Source: Cercospora beticola | Taxonomy: Eukaryota; Ascomycota; Dothideomycetes; Mycosphaerellales; Mycosphaerellaceae | Direction: 5' to 3' | NCBI RefSeq assembly: GCF_033473495.1 | Contig: NC_088936.1 | Span: 2,790,001 to 2,854,000 of the forward strand | DNA: 64,000 nt | In this document: positions 35,572 through 46,811 of the stretch, piece by piece | Layout: every line of letters starts with the position of its first letter | Numbering within the stretch: the stretch's first letter is position 1 | Position numbers and translations under genes: made by a program | The notes under the pieces: generated by a model | What the model was told of the DNA's origin: nothing | Database searches by the model: none | What the model saw: only the letters and a program-made list of their open reading frames with translations

Positions 35572-36283
35572 TCAGCGATCGGGTGGGCCTTGAAAGATCT
35601 TTGACATGCCAGTGTACAGCAGCAGTAGCGCTATGCAGACCTGCCAAAGGATGGCAAAAAGATTCAGTCCCACTCCCAGTCCAAGACCTCGCCGTGGCAG
35701 CTTCTTATCCTGTTTGTCTTTGCCGGGTATGCCGTTTAATACGGCCTGTCGAAAGCGAAGCATGGTCAGACGCCAATGTCCCCATTTCTTAGAGCCATAC
35801 ACGGTTGCCATATCGTAAAGAGGACCGGCCATGGTGATTATCGGATTTCACAGCAGGTTGTGAGTGGCTTCTCACGCTTTCAAGATGCTTCCGGCCCTGT
35901 GTTGCCAAACCATGCCAAAATGGTTCATGTCGTGTTGTACGGCAGGATACATAGAGCTGTAGAGCCTCTGACGGATCGCCATTGTTCTCTGCCCGTATAA
36001 CTTTGGAACAGAGGAGCATACCGGTAGGTTGCTCCACACGCTCTTTCAGGATATCTATAAAACTTGTCAGTTGGTACTGGTACTTTGAGAGTAGAGGTTA
36101 ACTGACTTGTTGGAGAGAGCGATGATGCGACAAAGCAGCGCTCTTGTATGCTGATGCGTAGTCGTCATCGTTGCTCTCAGTACGTGGCAGTCGATCAGGC
36201 GTGTTGCCTCTGGTGAAGCCATATTGGTCGCGGTCGGCGACGTGGTGGTAGTTGGCAAGCTCGCCGGTGACATTCAGAGACAT
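35572..36283 (-). CDS. Possible small membrane-protein gene, splicing unresolved
   Basis: Two stretches look coding. The first, 36107-36283, starts MSLNVTGELANYHHVADRDQ, with C-rich third positions, and ends at GTCAGT...CTGAC...TATAG signals that would fit a 52-nt intron. The second, 35572-35832, opens with a good start context (TCACCATGG) and reads MAGPLYDMATVYGSKKWGHW. It has one strong hydrophobic segment (LGVGLNLFAILWQVCIALLL) and a short tail ending GPPDR. I could not join them in a single convincing frame, so they may be one multi-exon gene or two genes, the second being an 86-residue single-span membrane protein. No family recognised. Confidence 0.35.
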
Positions 36284-39200
36284 GAGCTCCAGGATTTGGC
36301 GTCAAGAGTGCTATCGTGCTGCCGGTCGGACAGTGCGAGGTCTCCGTGTTGCCATCGCTGTCACAGTTCGCGGCGCGTGCGCGTGGTGTCCATGGCAGCG
36401 ACCAATAGAGCAGAGCAGGGTGTCGCCAGCGAGCTAGTGACGGTGGGAAGGCCATCATGGCGGTCAGAGAGCCTCTGACACGCCGCTATGCAGCATAGCG
36501 ACCGTCCAAATGTCCAGTCCAGATCCGGAAGTCCAGTTCACCTAAGTGGGTCCGGCGGGCGCCCCAGGGTGCCTCCGACCTGATGAGAGCCGCCGGCTCC
36601 ATGCTCGTCGCCTGCTGTCACTCGTGCCTATCTGAGAGGTTAGACAAACATAGAGGGTGATTCACTTACTCGTGTTGTGTTTGTTGATGCCGTGGTGGTG
36701 AAGACGAAGAAGCTGAATGACAACAGGGTGGCTGAGTCTTGGCACTTACCAGGCAGCGTTGCTGCGATTGGCTTTGCTGCGAGGTTGTAGGAGACAGCAG
36801 AGTGCCATATACTCACTCACCTTTCCGGGCACGAGAGCTAGTCACTCCCTTGACCACTCTACTTTACAATCTTCAGATGTCAGGACCGCTGAGCATGGTC
36901 CTTGATGACCTGATCAGAGTCTGCACTCGCAACATGTCTAGGAAGGCATGTATGGAGCGACCCATGTACACGATGTAGCATCAGCATGGCCGCAGAAGCT
37001 CACATAGCATGGCGATGCCTGTGACAGTCTCAATGCGGTTCAGCAGCGTACAAACTGCTCCTAAGACGTCAGGGGAACATGGGCCGTCTCCAGGTTCAGC
37101 AACATCTCCGATCAGGAATCACTGAGCACGGCGTTTTCGCGACAGCGTGGGATAGTTGAAATCCATCGCCGTCGTCGGGTGTCTTACCCTGACCACGAAC
37201 CTTGACCGCCTTCATCACATTTGCAAAAGCTGGCGCTTCGGACAGACTCCTGATAACAATATTCAGGAAGGGTGCGAAGGCCATCAAGTTCCATCAAGAC
37301 CATCAGAAACACCTCCTTCAATGACGGAAGCTTGCTGACGCGCCAGCGAAGTCATGGCGCGAGAAGCCCGGTTTCCTCATCTAGCCGCGCGACAGAACGA
37401 GCAGATCTTCTTCGGAAACGGCGCCAGCTCAGCGCTCGCCATGAAAAGAGCGCGGAGACACAATGGGACGGGTTGCGGATACTACACCATAACCGCCCGG
37501 TCTGGCATCATGGCAACATTGCGTCTTCTCTGCACCGCTCGCGACGGAGAGAGCAGGTGCTAGCATAAGAGAAGAGAACAGCACCAGTTGCACAGCACAA
37601 GCCAGTCCGGTTGAGGGTTATGTAACGGACAGAAGAGTGGCGCAAGACCATAAATGATCAGGGCAGTACAGTCGTCTGCTGGAATAGATGAGCAAAGGCG
37701 GTACAAAGGCCAGCTCGGGTAGCAGCAGAGGTGGAAGCTGCGGGCAGTCTATGGTAGCCTTCAAAGTCAGATGGGCCTACAGTGATCTGCCGCATGTGCA
37801 TTGTCTACGCACTGACCGAGGCCGGCAAAGGCATGACCAGCGCAGGTCGAGCGCTTCTTGACAAGCAAACAGTGGAAGGACATGCCTGTGCAGCAAGCCG
37901 CTACAGACGCAGTCAACATCGGACTGGGCTCCTAGCAAAACCTCTGGGTGACATGTTCGCCGGCATCTCTGCGCGCTCTGATTGCAATAGAGCATTACAC
38001 GGCGACGGGAGGAATGATGAGATCGCCGCACTGTATTCGGTGTCATCGCAGCTCGTTTTCCTGTACAGCCATCCACTGTGTAGGCGCTTCCGTCGGTAGA
38101 TCCCCAATGTGCCATCTCAGGCCGTGACTGTTTCGATACACACAGGCCCAACAGTTGAACCTCCCCGGGCCTCAGCGCTGTAGCGAGAGGCTGCGTCGCT
38201 ACGACCCGAAAAGTAAGCACTGATAATCAGGGATCATTAAGGTTCTACCAGATAAATCGGCTTCGCGGTGCAATGGAAGCACGCTCGGAGCAAAGCAACC
38301 GGTATGGCGTTTGCCGTGGCTTATGTGGCGTAGTCATGTTGACGGGTGTAATCACCAATGGTCTTCGTACCGGGAAACCCACGTCCGATTCGTGGCGAAG
38401 CCAATCCTTTTGCTGAATTGTGCACGCCGGATTGGCGCTTCTTTTGGACACCCAGCTTCGCTCGCCCTGCTCATGCAATCGCAACACCACACGCACAACA
38501 ATCTGATGCCCCAGAGGTGACAGAGATTGTCGTGAAGATCTTCGGACAGCGTCGTCATGTCTGTGCGCTCGACATTGCGGCCGTAATGCATTTTTGAGGC
38601 TGCGGCGAATACTTTTGCTTCGGAGCCTCGAATCGGACGAAATCCACATCAGCTCCGAACAGCGATGGGCAACGAAGCCAGCCATGACAAGCAGCGCGCA
38701 CCACACAACCGTGAGACGAGCTCAACGAACACCGGCATGGGCAGCGGCGCGGACGAATGCTGACAAGCATCAGCTGATCGATATCGAGCGGAGGAGCACA
38801 GGAAGGACATGGCGCTTTGATATATCTCCAAGCCTACCAAGCCTGCAGCTGCCTGCCGGCCGACGACATGCGCAGCACGAGTTCCACCTTTGTCTACGCT
38901 GCTGGCGGAGCCTGAGAGCAAGCGAGAAAGAGCCAGGTGATTGGATCGATAATGGCAGGGCAGTGGCAGCAAACGACAGAGCAGGCTACTGGGCCGGCCG
39001 CGACAAGCAATGCTCGAGCGGTCGATTGCGAGCCAGCCAGCACACACATTCCTAGCAGCGAGGCGGGCAACTTGGTCTCACGGGCTTCGCGATGGAGTCT
39101 TTCTCGAGCATCCGAAGACAAGGCGGCACTGTCCACGAGGCCGGAAGCCAGCGATAACAGACCGACCGCTGCAGCAATATGCCGGAGCGTCATGAGAACT

Positions 39201-42200
39201 CCACACGAGCTCCAATGGAACCGCCAGGACTGTTGATCAAGACACAGACCATGTGCAGAAGGGCTCTGGCAGCAATTCGAGCTTCGGGGCCGCGCGCCAT
39301 ATGATCGCGGAGCCGTCCCTGCCTGCGGGAAGATATCGCTATGAGCAAGGAAGCAACCCGGATACTGAAAGGGCGACAGAGCACGCATGCCCCTGAGACA
39401 GACCATAAGCTCCGGCTGGTGTCCTTGAGCGTGCCAAAACCAGGACGAAGGCGTCGGACAGGACGTGATCGACGACAAGGCCATGGGATTGGAGACTTGC
39501 ACAATGCCGGCCCGCAATCATTGACGTGGCCAATAGCATCAACAGACAATGGTGCTGAGCTAGGGACACGCTCTTTTGGAGGACGCGGTCTCTGGAGCGA
39601 GATGATGCTGTTCACGGAGTTTCGAGCTCAAGACATGAGCGACGATACACCAGAAGAATGAGCAGAGCCAGAGGTTGTCTAAACCCTATGCCACGCGACA
39701 GCTCCAGAAAGACTAGCAGGCGTTTCGTCTGCAAATATGCGCTGCACATGGGATCTCTGTGCGGTATGTGGCATATGAGTAGCGTCTCAAGAGTGCCCGA
39801 AGCCGAGTTGCGAGCATTTCCCGACAGCTCGAAGCACACGAAGGCCGGTGAAGCTGGGCGGCAATATCCGGAAGCCGTGAGCCAGAAAGGTACGACACAG
39901 GACACGATGATCTGGACCTCGCCCAACAGACGTCTAAGACAGGGTCCGGACCTGATCCAGATGCAGCGATGCAATTGCAGGAGGGGAGCGTACCTTTTTT
40001 CGAGCAAGTGTTGAGTCCGCTGAGCCAACGCCGTGCTCTGCTTGATGTCTCCAGCTGAAAGCGTAAGTCATGCTTCACTACCGGATGTAGCCGGCAAGGT
40101 AGGTGCATATCGAGATCTCTTCCTTTGTCGGTCCTTTAAATGCTCCACGATGGGTCGAAACGACCCGCTGGCAGCAGCTTATTGGAGGTCAGCACCGGGA
40201 AGTGCGAAGAACAAATCCATCTGGTCCCAGCCTCCGGGAACACGACAAGGTTGGTATCCTGGCTTCCATCATGGCTGCAACAGCTGCCAGTGTCAAGATA
40301 CTACAGCCTGGACTGTATGCTGCCGGACTTATAATTCCTTCAATAAATGCCACCTGATGGTGGTGTGTTCTCTGGGATGTCCAAGACATGCACGAGACTG
40401 CCACCTGATGTGGCTCAGATTATGAGCAACGCATGCGATGCCCTCTAGGGATACCGTGCGGAGCTGCTCGACCAGTGCTGAGTTATACTCTGAACGGGGA
40501 ATGAGCACTACGCCTTGCAAGCACTGCAACCGAGCGATGTACTCCTCGTTGCCTCCGTGCGAGGTCTTTGGCATGTGTCTTCGTGTTCAGCAGTTCATAT
40601 TCGCTGAATTTGGCAAGTCTACGGCTCAGTGCATTTCAAGTCATGTGCAGCGCAAGCTGAGAAGAAGTATATCGCATTGTGCAATCAGTCTGAGAGCTGA
40701 GCGTAACAGTGAGAGCTGTGAGCCTCTCCGGCTTGTATGGTCCGATCAGCGATTCCAGATGGACTCGGCGCATGAGCACACGCCTACCGGCTTTCGTGTC
40801 CTCTTCCGCTGGGGCGGCGGTCTACCCTGAAGCTTGCAGCATCACGGTGTGTGTGACGACTGAGCTTCACGCTGATTCTTAAGCTCACTCCAAGCTTATT
40901 TGACGCGTGTCAGCAGTACTGAGCCTGGAGAATGTGGGAAGCAACACTCAGTTGCTAGTAGGTCTCGCGCCGCCTTCAAGCAGATGTTCAGCATCGTGGT
41001 GAACTGCGCCGGCTCTGAAGCCTCGTCTCTGGAGCTGCGGCGTCGGCCACGGACTCCAATATCCTGATTTCGGGCAAAGATGCACTCGGAGAGCGAGATC
41101 TCAATTCAATCCTCTTTCATCGCCTGTATGAGTGTCTGCTCCGAAGCGAAGAGATTTGCCGCTCCTGCTTATCCCAACGCTCATGTGTCGGCTACGCGAT
41201 ACATGCCGCATGTATTGATGTGGAAGCGTCGAAGCGTACGGAGCAGCTTTCTGACCTGTTCGCTGTGGGTGTCCGGTTGCCCGCAGCCTTGCGTAGCATG
41301 CTGCTTGGGAACTGCGGCCCGGGCAGCGATATCTCAAGCATGACCTCCTCTTAGGGTACGTACGTGTGTACCATGAGCATCAGTGTGCTCAGACCCGGGC
41401 CCTCTGGGTGTTCCAATGATGGCCTATCGGCTACGTATTGTGGTATCGTGCAATGGCGATAAGCTGCGGTAGTCGTGGATCGTGTCTTTCCCCCGGGACG
41501 CTCGTTGCCGGCGATGGCATGGCGCTTCGATCTCTCATGGCCAGTGAGGTATCTGCTGCTGGACGTCGTGGCGTATGCGTTCGATGTGCTTCGGTGTGGT
41601 ACGATCTATGGCGGTATGCGGTGGTGACAAGCAGCGGAAATGAATGGGTGGCTTTCCTCGAGGCCGAGTCGATCGCGACGCTCTCCAGGATGACGGGGCA
41701 GTATCACGAATGGTGGTCACCGTGGCCACACTGCTCTCGGGCGTTGCTGTAGTCTGTTGCTTTGTCGATTGAGCAGGGCTGGTGAACCCGTGTAGTCGGA
41801 CACGGCTCAGCGTCCAGGTGGGCCATCTTGGCAGTCCGTGATGCTCCAAGTCTGGATGGACGACCACAGTCTGTATCTCAGTCACAATGTCGCGACAGCA
41901 AAACGCACGATTCCCACCATCGCGCCTGTCAGCACCACTCGGGATCCGAAGTCTGGCAGTGGCAGGCTCGGGACACCATTGCTCCGAGCGGCAGGCGCTG
42001 AAGAAGTGACAAGCGATATCTACCACCGGAAGCCAGTTCAAATGCACAGAAATACCATGGAAACCACAACGATAGAACACGATCTACAGCAGATGTAGCA
42101 TGATGGCCCCCGCGCATGTGCGAGCGGGGTTCATAATGAGATGAAGGTTGTCATCACGTTCACTAATCTAAGCATTGCACATTGGTACCAAAGAACAGGC

Positions 42201-42259
42201 ATACCGACCGCAGTCTCACCATTCTATATCGCCATTCCACCGCCCGTCTCACCTCTCGA
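36284..42259. other. Gene-poor stretch of about 6 kb
   Basis: The longest region without a supportable gene. Base composition is not AT-rich, so heavy RIP mutation is not suggested. Frames of 100-200 codons appear on both strands and overlap heavily; none has a recognised domain. No long terminal repeat, transposase motif, tRNA or tandem array was seen. One minus-strand frame (38894-39193) starts with a signal-peptide-like segment and is discussed separately. Confidence 0.45.
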
Positions 42260-43191
42260 TTAGCCCTGCTTCTGCTTCCTCTTGAAGAACCGGCTCGTAT
42301 CGCCCATCGGAAGCGAAAATGGCAAGACTTCCGAGCACATCAGATTCGCAACCGTGTAATAGCCCAGCATACCTGACGCGAATGCAAAGGCGCCCCCGGC
42401 TTTGAGCACAGCAGTCGCCTGAGAACTGCCGTCTGCTTTCAAAAAGTAGCCGGCAGCGACGAGCGTGAAGGCTCCCTGGACTGTGGCAAAGATACCAATG
42501 AACACCAGGTTGATTGACAGAGAGCCGAGCAAAAAGAATACGTTCCAGACCGCCCACCTGCGAGTTGTCAGTATTCTGCTGCTGCTGCATCGGGCGCTGC
42601 TGAAATTATGGATTTAATGAACTCACATCAAAACCCAGAAGCCAAGAGCATTATTGTACTCAGGTGTGTCGGACCCGCCATACGACTCAGCAACCCCGAA
42701 ATATGGCGTGATGATAAAGCCAAAACCTGCGTAAAAGAGGCCAAAAGCAGCGAGGACAGTATACGAATAAGTATTGCCCAGGACCAGCTCCCAGTTGGCA
42801 GACACGAACTGTGGAAGAGCATTCAGCTACATGCTCACTTCGAAAATTTCAACCAACTTACCATGCCGATCCCAGCGACACCAAAGAAATTGCCGATGAA
42901 GGCGTTCGTCACGCCGACTCCTCTCCACCCCATCAACGACAACGAAAGCGTTGTCAATGTCGTGGCGAAGGCTCCAACGGCCAACGCAGTTGGACTCCCG
43001 ATCTGCGACTTGATGGTGATGGGCACAGGAATGTAGTGTGGATGACTGTGCCCTTTGCCATTTGTCGAGGGCGTGGAAGCATGATCGTACGCAGTCGCAA
43101 CTTTTCCAGCTGCCAAGTGCTCATAAAAGTCGGCGTTGGTCGCGAGCGTCTCAAGAGTGTCGAGTCGCTCAATGTTGCTTCCATTGGCCAT
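42260..43191 (-). CDS. GPR1/FUN34/YaaH-type transporter
   Basis: Plasma-membrane protein of the acetate/ammonium transporter family (yeast Ady2/Ato, Aspergillus AcpA). Three exons, 42862-43191, 42627-42808 and 42260-42557 (introns 53 and 69 nt), encode 269 residues. Six hydrophobic segments are visible: TALAVGAFATTLTTLSLSLMG, AFIGNFFGVAGIGMFV, YSYTVLAAFGLFYAGFGFII, NVFFLLGSLSINLVFIGIFA, GAFTLVAAGYFL and AFASGMLGYYTVANLM. The C-terminus is basic. The usual NPAPLGL signature at the start of the first span reads SPTALAV here, so this is a divergent member and its substrate is uncertain. A TATAAT-like element lies about 105 bp upstream on the minus strand. Confidence 0.88.
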
Positions 43192-44049
43192 CTTTGCAGC
43201 GGATTTTCCAGCCGGCGAAATGTCTTGTCTGCTCTATCTTCGGGTATCCTGGTTCACACGAGAAACGTGGCACGAGGAAATGAGCAAGGCACTTATTATA
43301 AGAGGAGCGTGTGTGCCCAGAGAGGCGGTCGATCTCATCCCACGCCGTCGCATGTCGCCATTGGCAAAACCAACGCATGTGCTGCGAACCATTTGTCCCT
43401 GTTGAGCTACCGATATGGCGGCAGTGAACCTTAGTGTGTGCACATAAGACGCTGACATCACGCCATCTATAATCTGGGGATAGTGTGCTACACCCTTGAC
43501 ATCGGAATCGAATTTTCAACATGGAGTCCAAAGTGATCCAAGTGGTCGGTCTCCTGCATTTCAACTCAAGAAACAAATTGACAGAATTGACTCTGTGTTG
43601 CTGAAGCTCTTGACCCGCTGATCTCGAACAGCTTCTCCCAGCGCCAAGAAGTGGATCATTCGCGAGATCTTTGTGGTCACAGACTGTAGGTCAGGATATC
43701 ATCAACAACAAACGATCCCATGAAGACAACCCAATGGACTGGTGAGCTTTTAATCAACCAAAACCATGGGACGCACTGCTGCACGCGATCTCGCAGCTGG
43801 AAAATCGGCAGATGCGGTTTTGCGGCCGCAGAGCGGCCGTTCGCTCCTCGCAGGATCTCTGCCAAGCCTGTAGAACACCAATCGAGAAGGTGCTTTCTCA
43901 GCAGAGGTTTAGAGACGCAGGTGCTGCGCAACTGAAGGCACATTGAAGCTTTCTTCAGTTGTGTCAATGCTGACAAATGGAGAGTATAAGTAATCGTTGT
44001 GGACCTGCTGAATGCACTTGACATCACATCACAATACAATCGCGACACT
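43192..44049. promoter_or_regulatory. Divergent promoter region, transporter/GAL80-like
   Basis: 858 bp between divergent starts. It carries TATAAT-like sequence for the transporter at 43295-43300 (minus strand) and TATAAG for the oxidoreductase at 43985-43990. A minus-strand frame at 43677-44204 is not convincing. Confidence 0.5.
43985..43990 (+). promoter_or_regulatory. TATA-like box of the GAL80-like gene
   Basis: TATAAG in GAGAGTATAAGTAATC, 60 bp upstream of the ATG at 44050. Confidence 0.5.
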
Positions 44050-45289
44050 ATGGCGCCCATACGTGTTGCACTCATCGGACTATCGCAATCGGCCAAGACA
44101 TCATGGGCCAGGCATGTCTTGCTGGAGACTATGCTGTCTCCATTTATTGACAATATACAGAGACGCTCACCTGCCATACTTGCTCTCGAAACGTGGACGT
44201 GCAAAATATGCTATTGTCGCACTTCTCAATTCCAGCGAGGCAGCTGCGAGACGGGCTATAGAACACTACGAGCTTCCGTCGACGACCAAAGCCTACGGAA
44301 CACCAGCAGAACTAGCAGCAGATCATGACATCGATCTCGTAGTCTGTACGACTCGAGTCGATGTGCACTATGACACTATTCGACCCAGCATCGAAGCGGG
44401 CAAAAATGTCTTTGTCGAATGGCCACTGGCCGAGAACGTCACCAAAGCCAACGAATTGGCCGAGCTCGCAAAGCATAGCGGTTCGAAGACCATCATTGGA
44501 CTGCAAGGACGAGTCGCACCAGCAGTACTCAAACTCCGAGAAATTCTTGAGGAAGGTGAGCTGGGCAAGGTTCTGAGTAGTTCTGCTCAAGCCCACTCGC
44601 TCTTGGCCAGAAGGGATGCTATCGGAGAAGGCCTTGCGTATTTTCTGGACACGAAAATCGGTGGGAATCCGATCACGATTGCGGTTGGGCATACCATTGA
44701 CTACATTCACTCGGTTCTGGGAGAGTATGAAAGTAGCAACGCTCTCACACAAATTCAGCGTCCTGAGAAGACCATTGACGACCCGGAAACTGGAAAGACG
44801 CGTTCTTATACTAGTGATGTGCCAGATCTGCTTGCTCTACATGGGACGTTGAAGAGTTCGAGTGTTGTGCAAGCAGGTGCTAGCCTCGTGAGTCTGCTCG
44901 ATAACTCGGTTTGAGACCACACTGACTTAGGTGTACAGACAGTGAACTTTCGCCTTGGCCCTCCTTTCCCAGGCACAGTGCCTTTCATCTGGACGATCAA
45001 CTGCGAAAGAGGCGAAATCCGCATCTCAAGCGAGCGAGGACCATTTTTGCAAGCCAGCTCAAGCGAGTCCCCAGTCCCGATAGAGGTACATTATCATGGA
45101 ACTGACGAAGTCAAGACACTCGAGTGGCAGTGGGAAGATTGGCAGGAGTCATTGCCAGCTGTTAGTCGAAGTATTGCCAAGCTCTACGATCTTTACAGCG
45201 AAGGGCGTTTGGAGGAAGTCTCAAACGCTACTTTCGCATCGGCTGTGAATCGACACAAGCAGATCGACAATATTTTGTATGGAGCTTAG
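44050..45289 (+). CDS. GAL80-like Gfo/Idh/MocA oxidoreductase
   Basis: NAD(P)-binding protein of the Gfo/Idh/MocA family, closest in style to fungal Gal80-like proteins, either dehydrogenases or transcriptional co-regulators. Exons 44050-44111, 44161-44887 and 44939-45289 give 379 residues. The N-terminus MAPIRVALIGLSQSAKTSWA is the Rossmann start. It joins to RDAHLPYLLSKRGRAKYAIV only through a 49-nt intron with GC rather than GT at its 5' end (AG/GCATGT...ATACAG). VFVEWPLAENV replaces the EKP-type motif of catalytic relatives. The second intron is ordinary (GTGAGT...TACAG). The C-terminal half is the usual beta-sheet domain. Substrate unknown. Confidence 0.88.
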
Positions 45290-45632
45290 AGAGCGTGAAA
45301 TGTATTATGCAGATCTTAGCAGCATCGAGTTCCCAGGGATTGCTTATGCAGTAGATTGCCTATTGCTTATGTCCGGGCAGGATGATTTGTCACAGCTTTG
45401 GCTGAGGAATATTCACAATTACTCAATTCCCTTTCGCTACTTCGAGCCGCGTTTCTCTCCCTTGTGATTGTATATTGGTTCTCCCGCTGGCTCGTCGACA
45501 TCTTATGGTCGGCGGGAGACTCATCAATATTGACTGGGATAGTCGTCAATTCCGGCCCGCTAAAATTCTTCGCACCTTCTTCGTGCACGACCTGAACCAC
45601 ATCTTCCTTTTTTCTTTTTAGCAGCCTCAACA
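45290..45632. other. Intergenic, GAL80-like to SPOUT gene
   Basis: 343 bp between two plus-strand genes. A T-rich run (ttccttttttctttttag) just before the SPOUT start at 45605-45620 is promoter- or leader-like. Confidence 0.45.
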
Positions 45633-46811
45633 ATGGCGCCTCACAAGTCAAAGGTGAGGATGCAATTTCGCGTGTTCCATAAGCTGAGCTGATCCACGAC
45701 AGAAGCGAAAGGTTGGCGATACACTCGACTCTGGGCCTGATACCTCGCGACCCTCGGCCGTCTTCAAACCCACCGGCAGCAGGACTTACACTGTCAGTCT
45801 GGCACTTCCGGGCAGTATCATCGCGAAGTGAGTGCTTCCAATATCGCAGACCAGTTGTTGTGCTCTTCTGCGCCAAGCGTTGCTCTGGTGGCACAATCAT
45901 AGCTGACGAGACGCCATAGTGCTCTCACCCACGACCAAAAGACAAGCCTCGTAGGCCAAATCGCCCGCGCTTGTGCCGTTTTCTGCGTTGACGAGATCGT
46001 TGTTTTCGACGATGGCCAAGCGGAGACTCGAGGCCCGGAGCATGGAGGATATACCGCGTTTGCTGATCCCAACTTCTTCCTCTACCACGTGCTGACCTAC
46101 CTGGAAACGCCACCCAATCTCCGCAAAGCTCTCTTTCCCATGCACCCAGATCTTCGCACCGCTGGAGCCCTACCAAGCTTGGATATGCCGCATCATCTGA
46201 GGAGTGAGGAGTGGTGCGAGTATAGAGAGGGCATTACTCTCCAACCAGGTAAAGGAAAGAACCCTCAGAGTCTTGTCGATTGTGGGCTTGCCCAGCGAGT
46301 CGTGATTCCTGCCGCAATTGAGCCCCATACAAGAGTGACTGTGAAACTCGGCGAAACCTCCCCTGATGGCTATACGATATCAGGCCAGGCCGTGGCTCCA
46401 GAAACGCCTCGAGAAGAAGCAGGGTATTACTGGGGCTACAGTGTCCGACAAGCTTCTTCTCTGAGCGCCATCTTTACTGAATGTCCATTTGATGGAGGCT
46501 ACGATCTCAGCATTGGAACTAGCGAGCGAGGCAAGCCACTCAAGTCTATTCTTGACAAGCAATCGCCTGCTTATGTGGAGCCGACGTGGAAACACCTTAT
46601 CGTGGTCTTCGGCGGTGTTTCCGGTCTCGAAGCGGCGCTCAAGGCCGACCACGAATTGCAATCCGCTGGTGTGCGTCAAGCTGAAGAGGTATTTGATTCG
46701 TGGATCAATCTGGTGCCAAATCAAGGCTCGAGAACAATCAGAACGGAAGAGGCTGTTTGGGTCGGCCTGACGGGATTAAGGGAAGCTGTTGACGCCAGAG
46801 CTCGCCGCTGA
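45633..46811 (+). CDS. SPOUT-type RNA methyltransferase (C9orf114/SPOUT1 family)
   Basis: Putative RNA methyltransferase with a knotted SPOUT fold. Exons 45633-45653 (MAPHKSK), 45703-45827 and 45920-46811 give 345 residues. After a basic N-terminus (KSKKRKVGD) comes the family start YTVSLALPGSIIANAL, then GQIARACAVFCVDEIVVFDD. An inserted OB-like segment (EWCEYREGITLQPGKGKNPQ to VVIPAAIEPHTRVTVKL) follows. The cofactor-binding end has DGGYDLSIGTSERG and LIVVFGGVSGLEAAL. Segment order and length match the family in animals and fungi. Nuclear or nucleolar location is inferred from the basic start. Confidence 0.92.

Noticed and set aside
34378..42259. Possible mating-type gene or transposon in the gene-poor stretch
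   Set aside because: No HMG/alpha-box motif, transposase motif, LTR-like termini or RIP-like AT bias could be seen; a profile search is needed to be sure.
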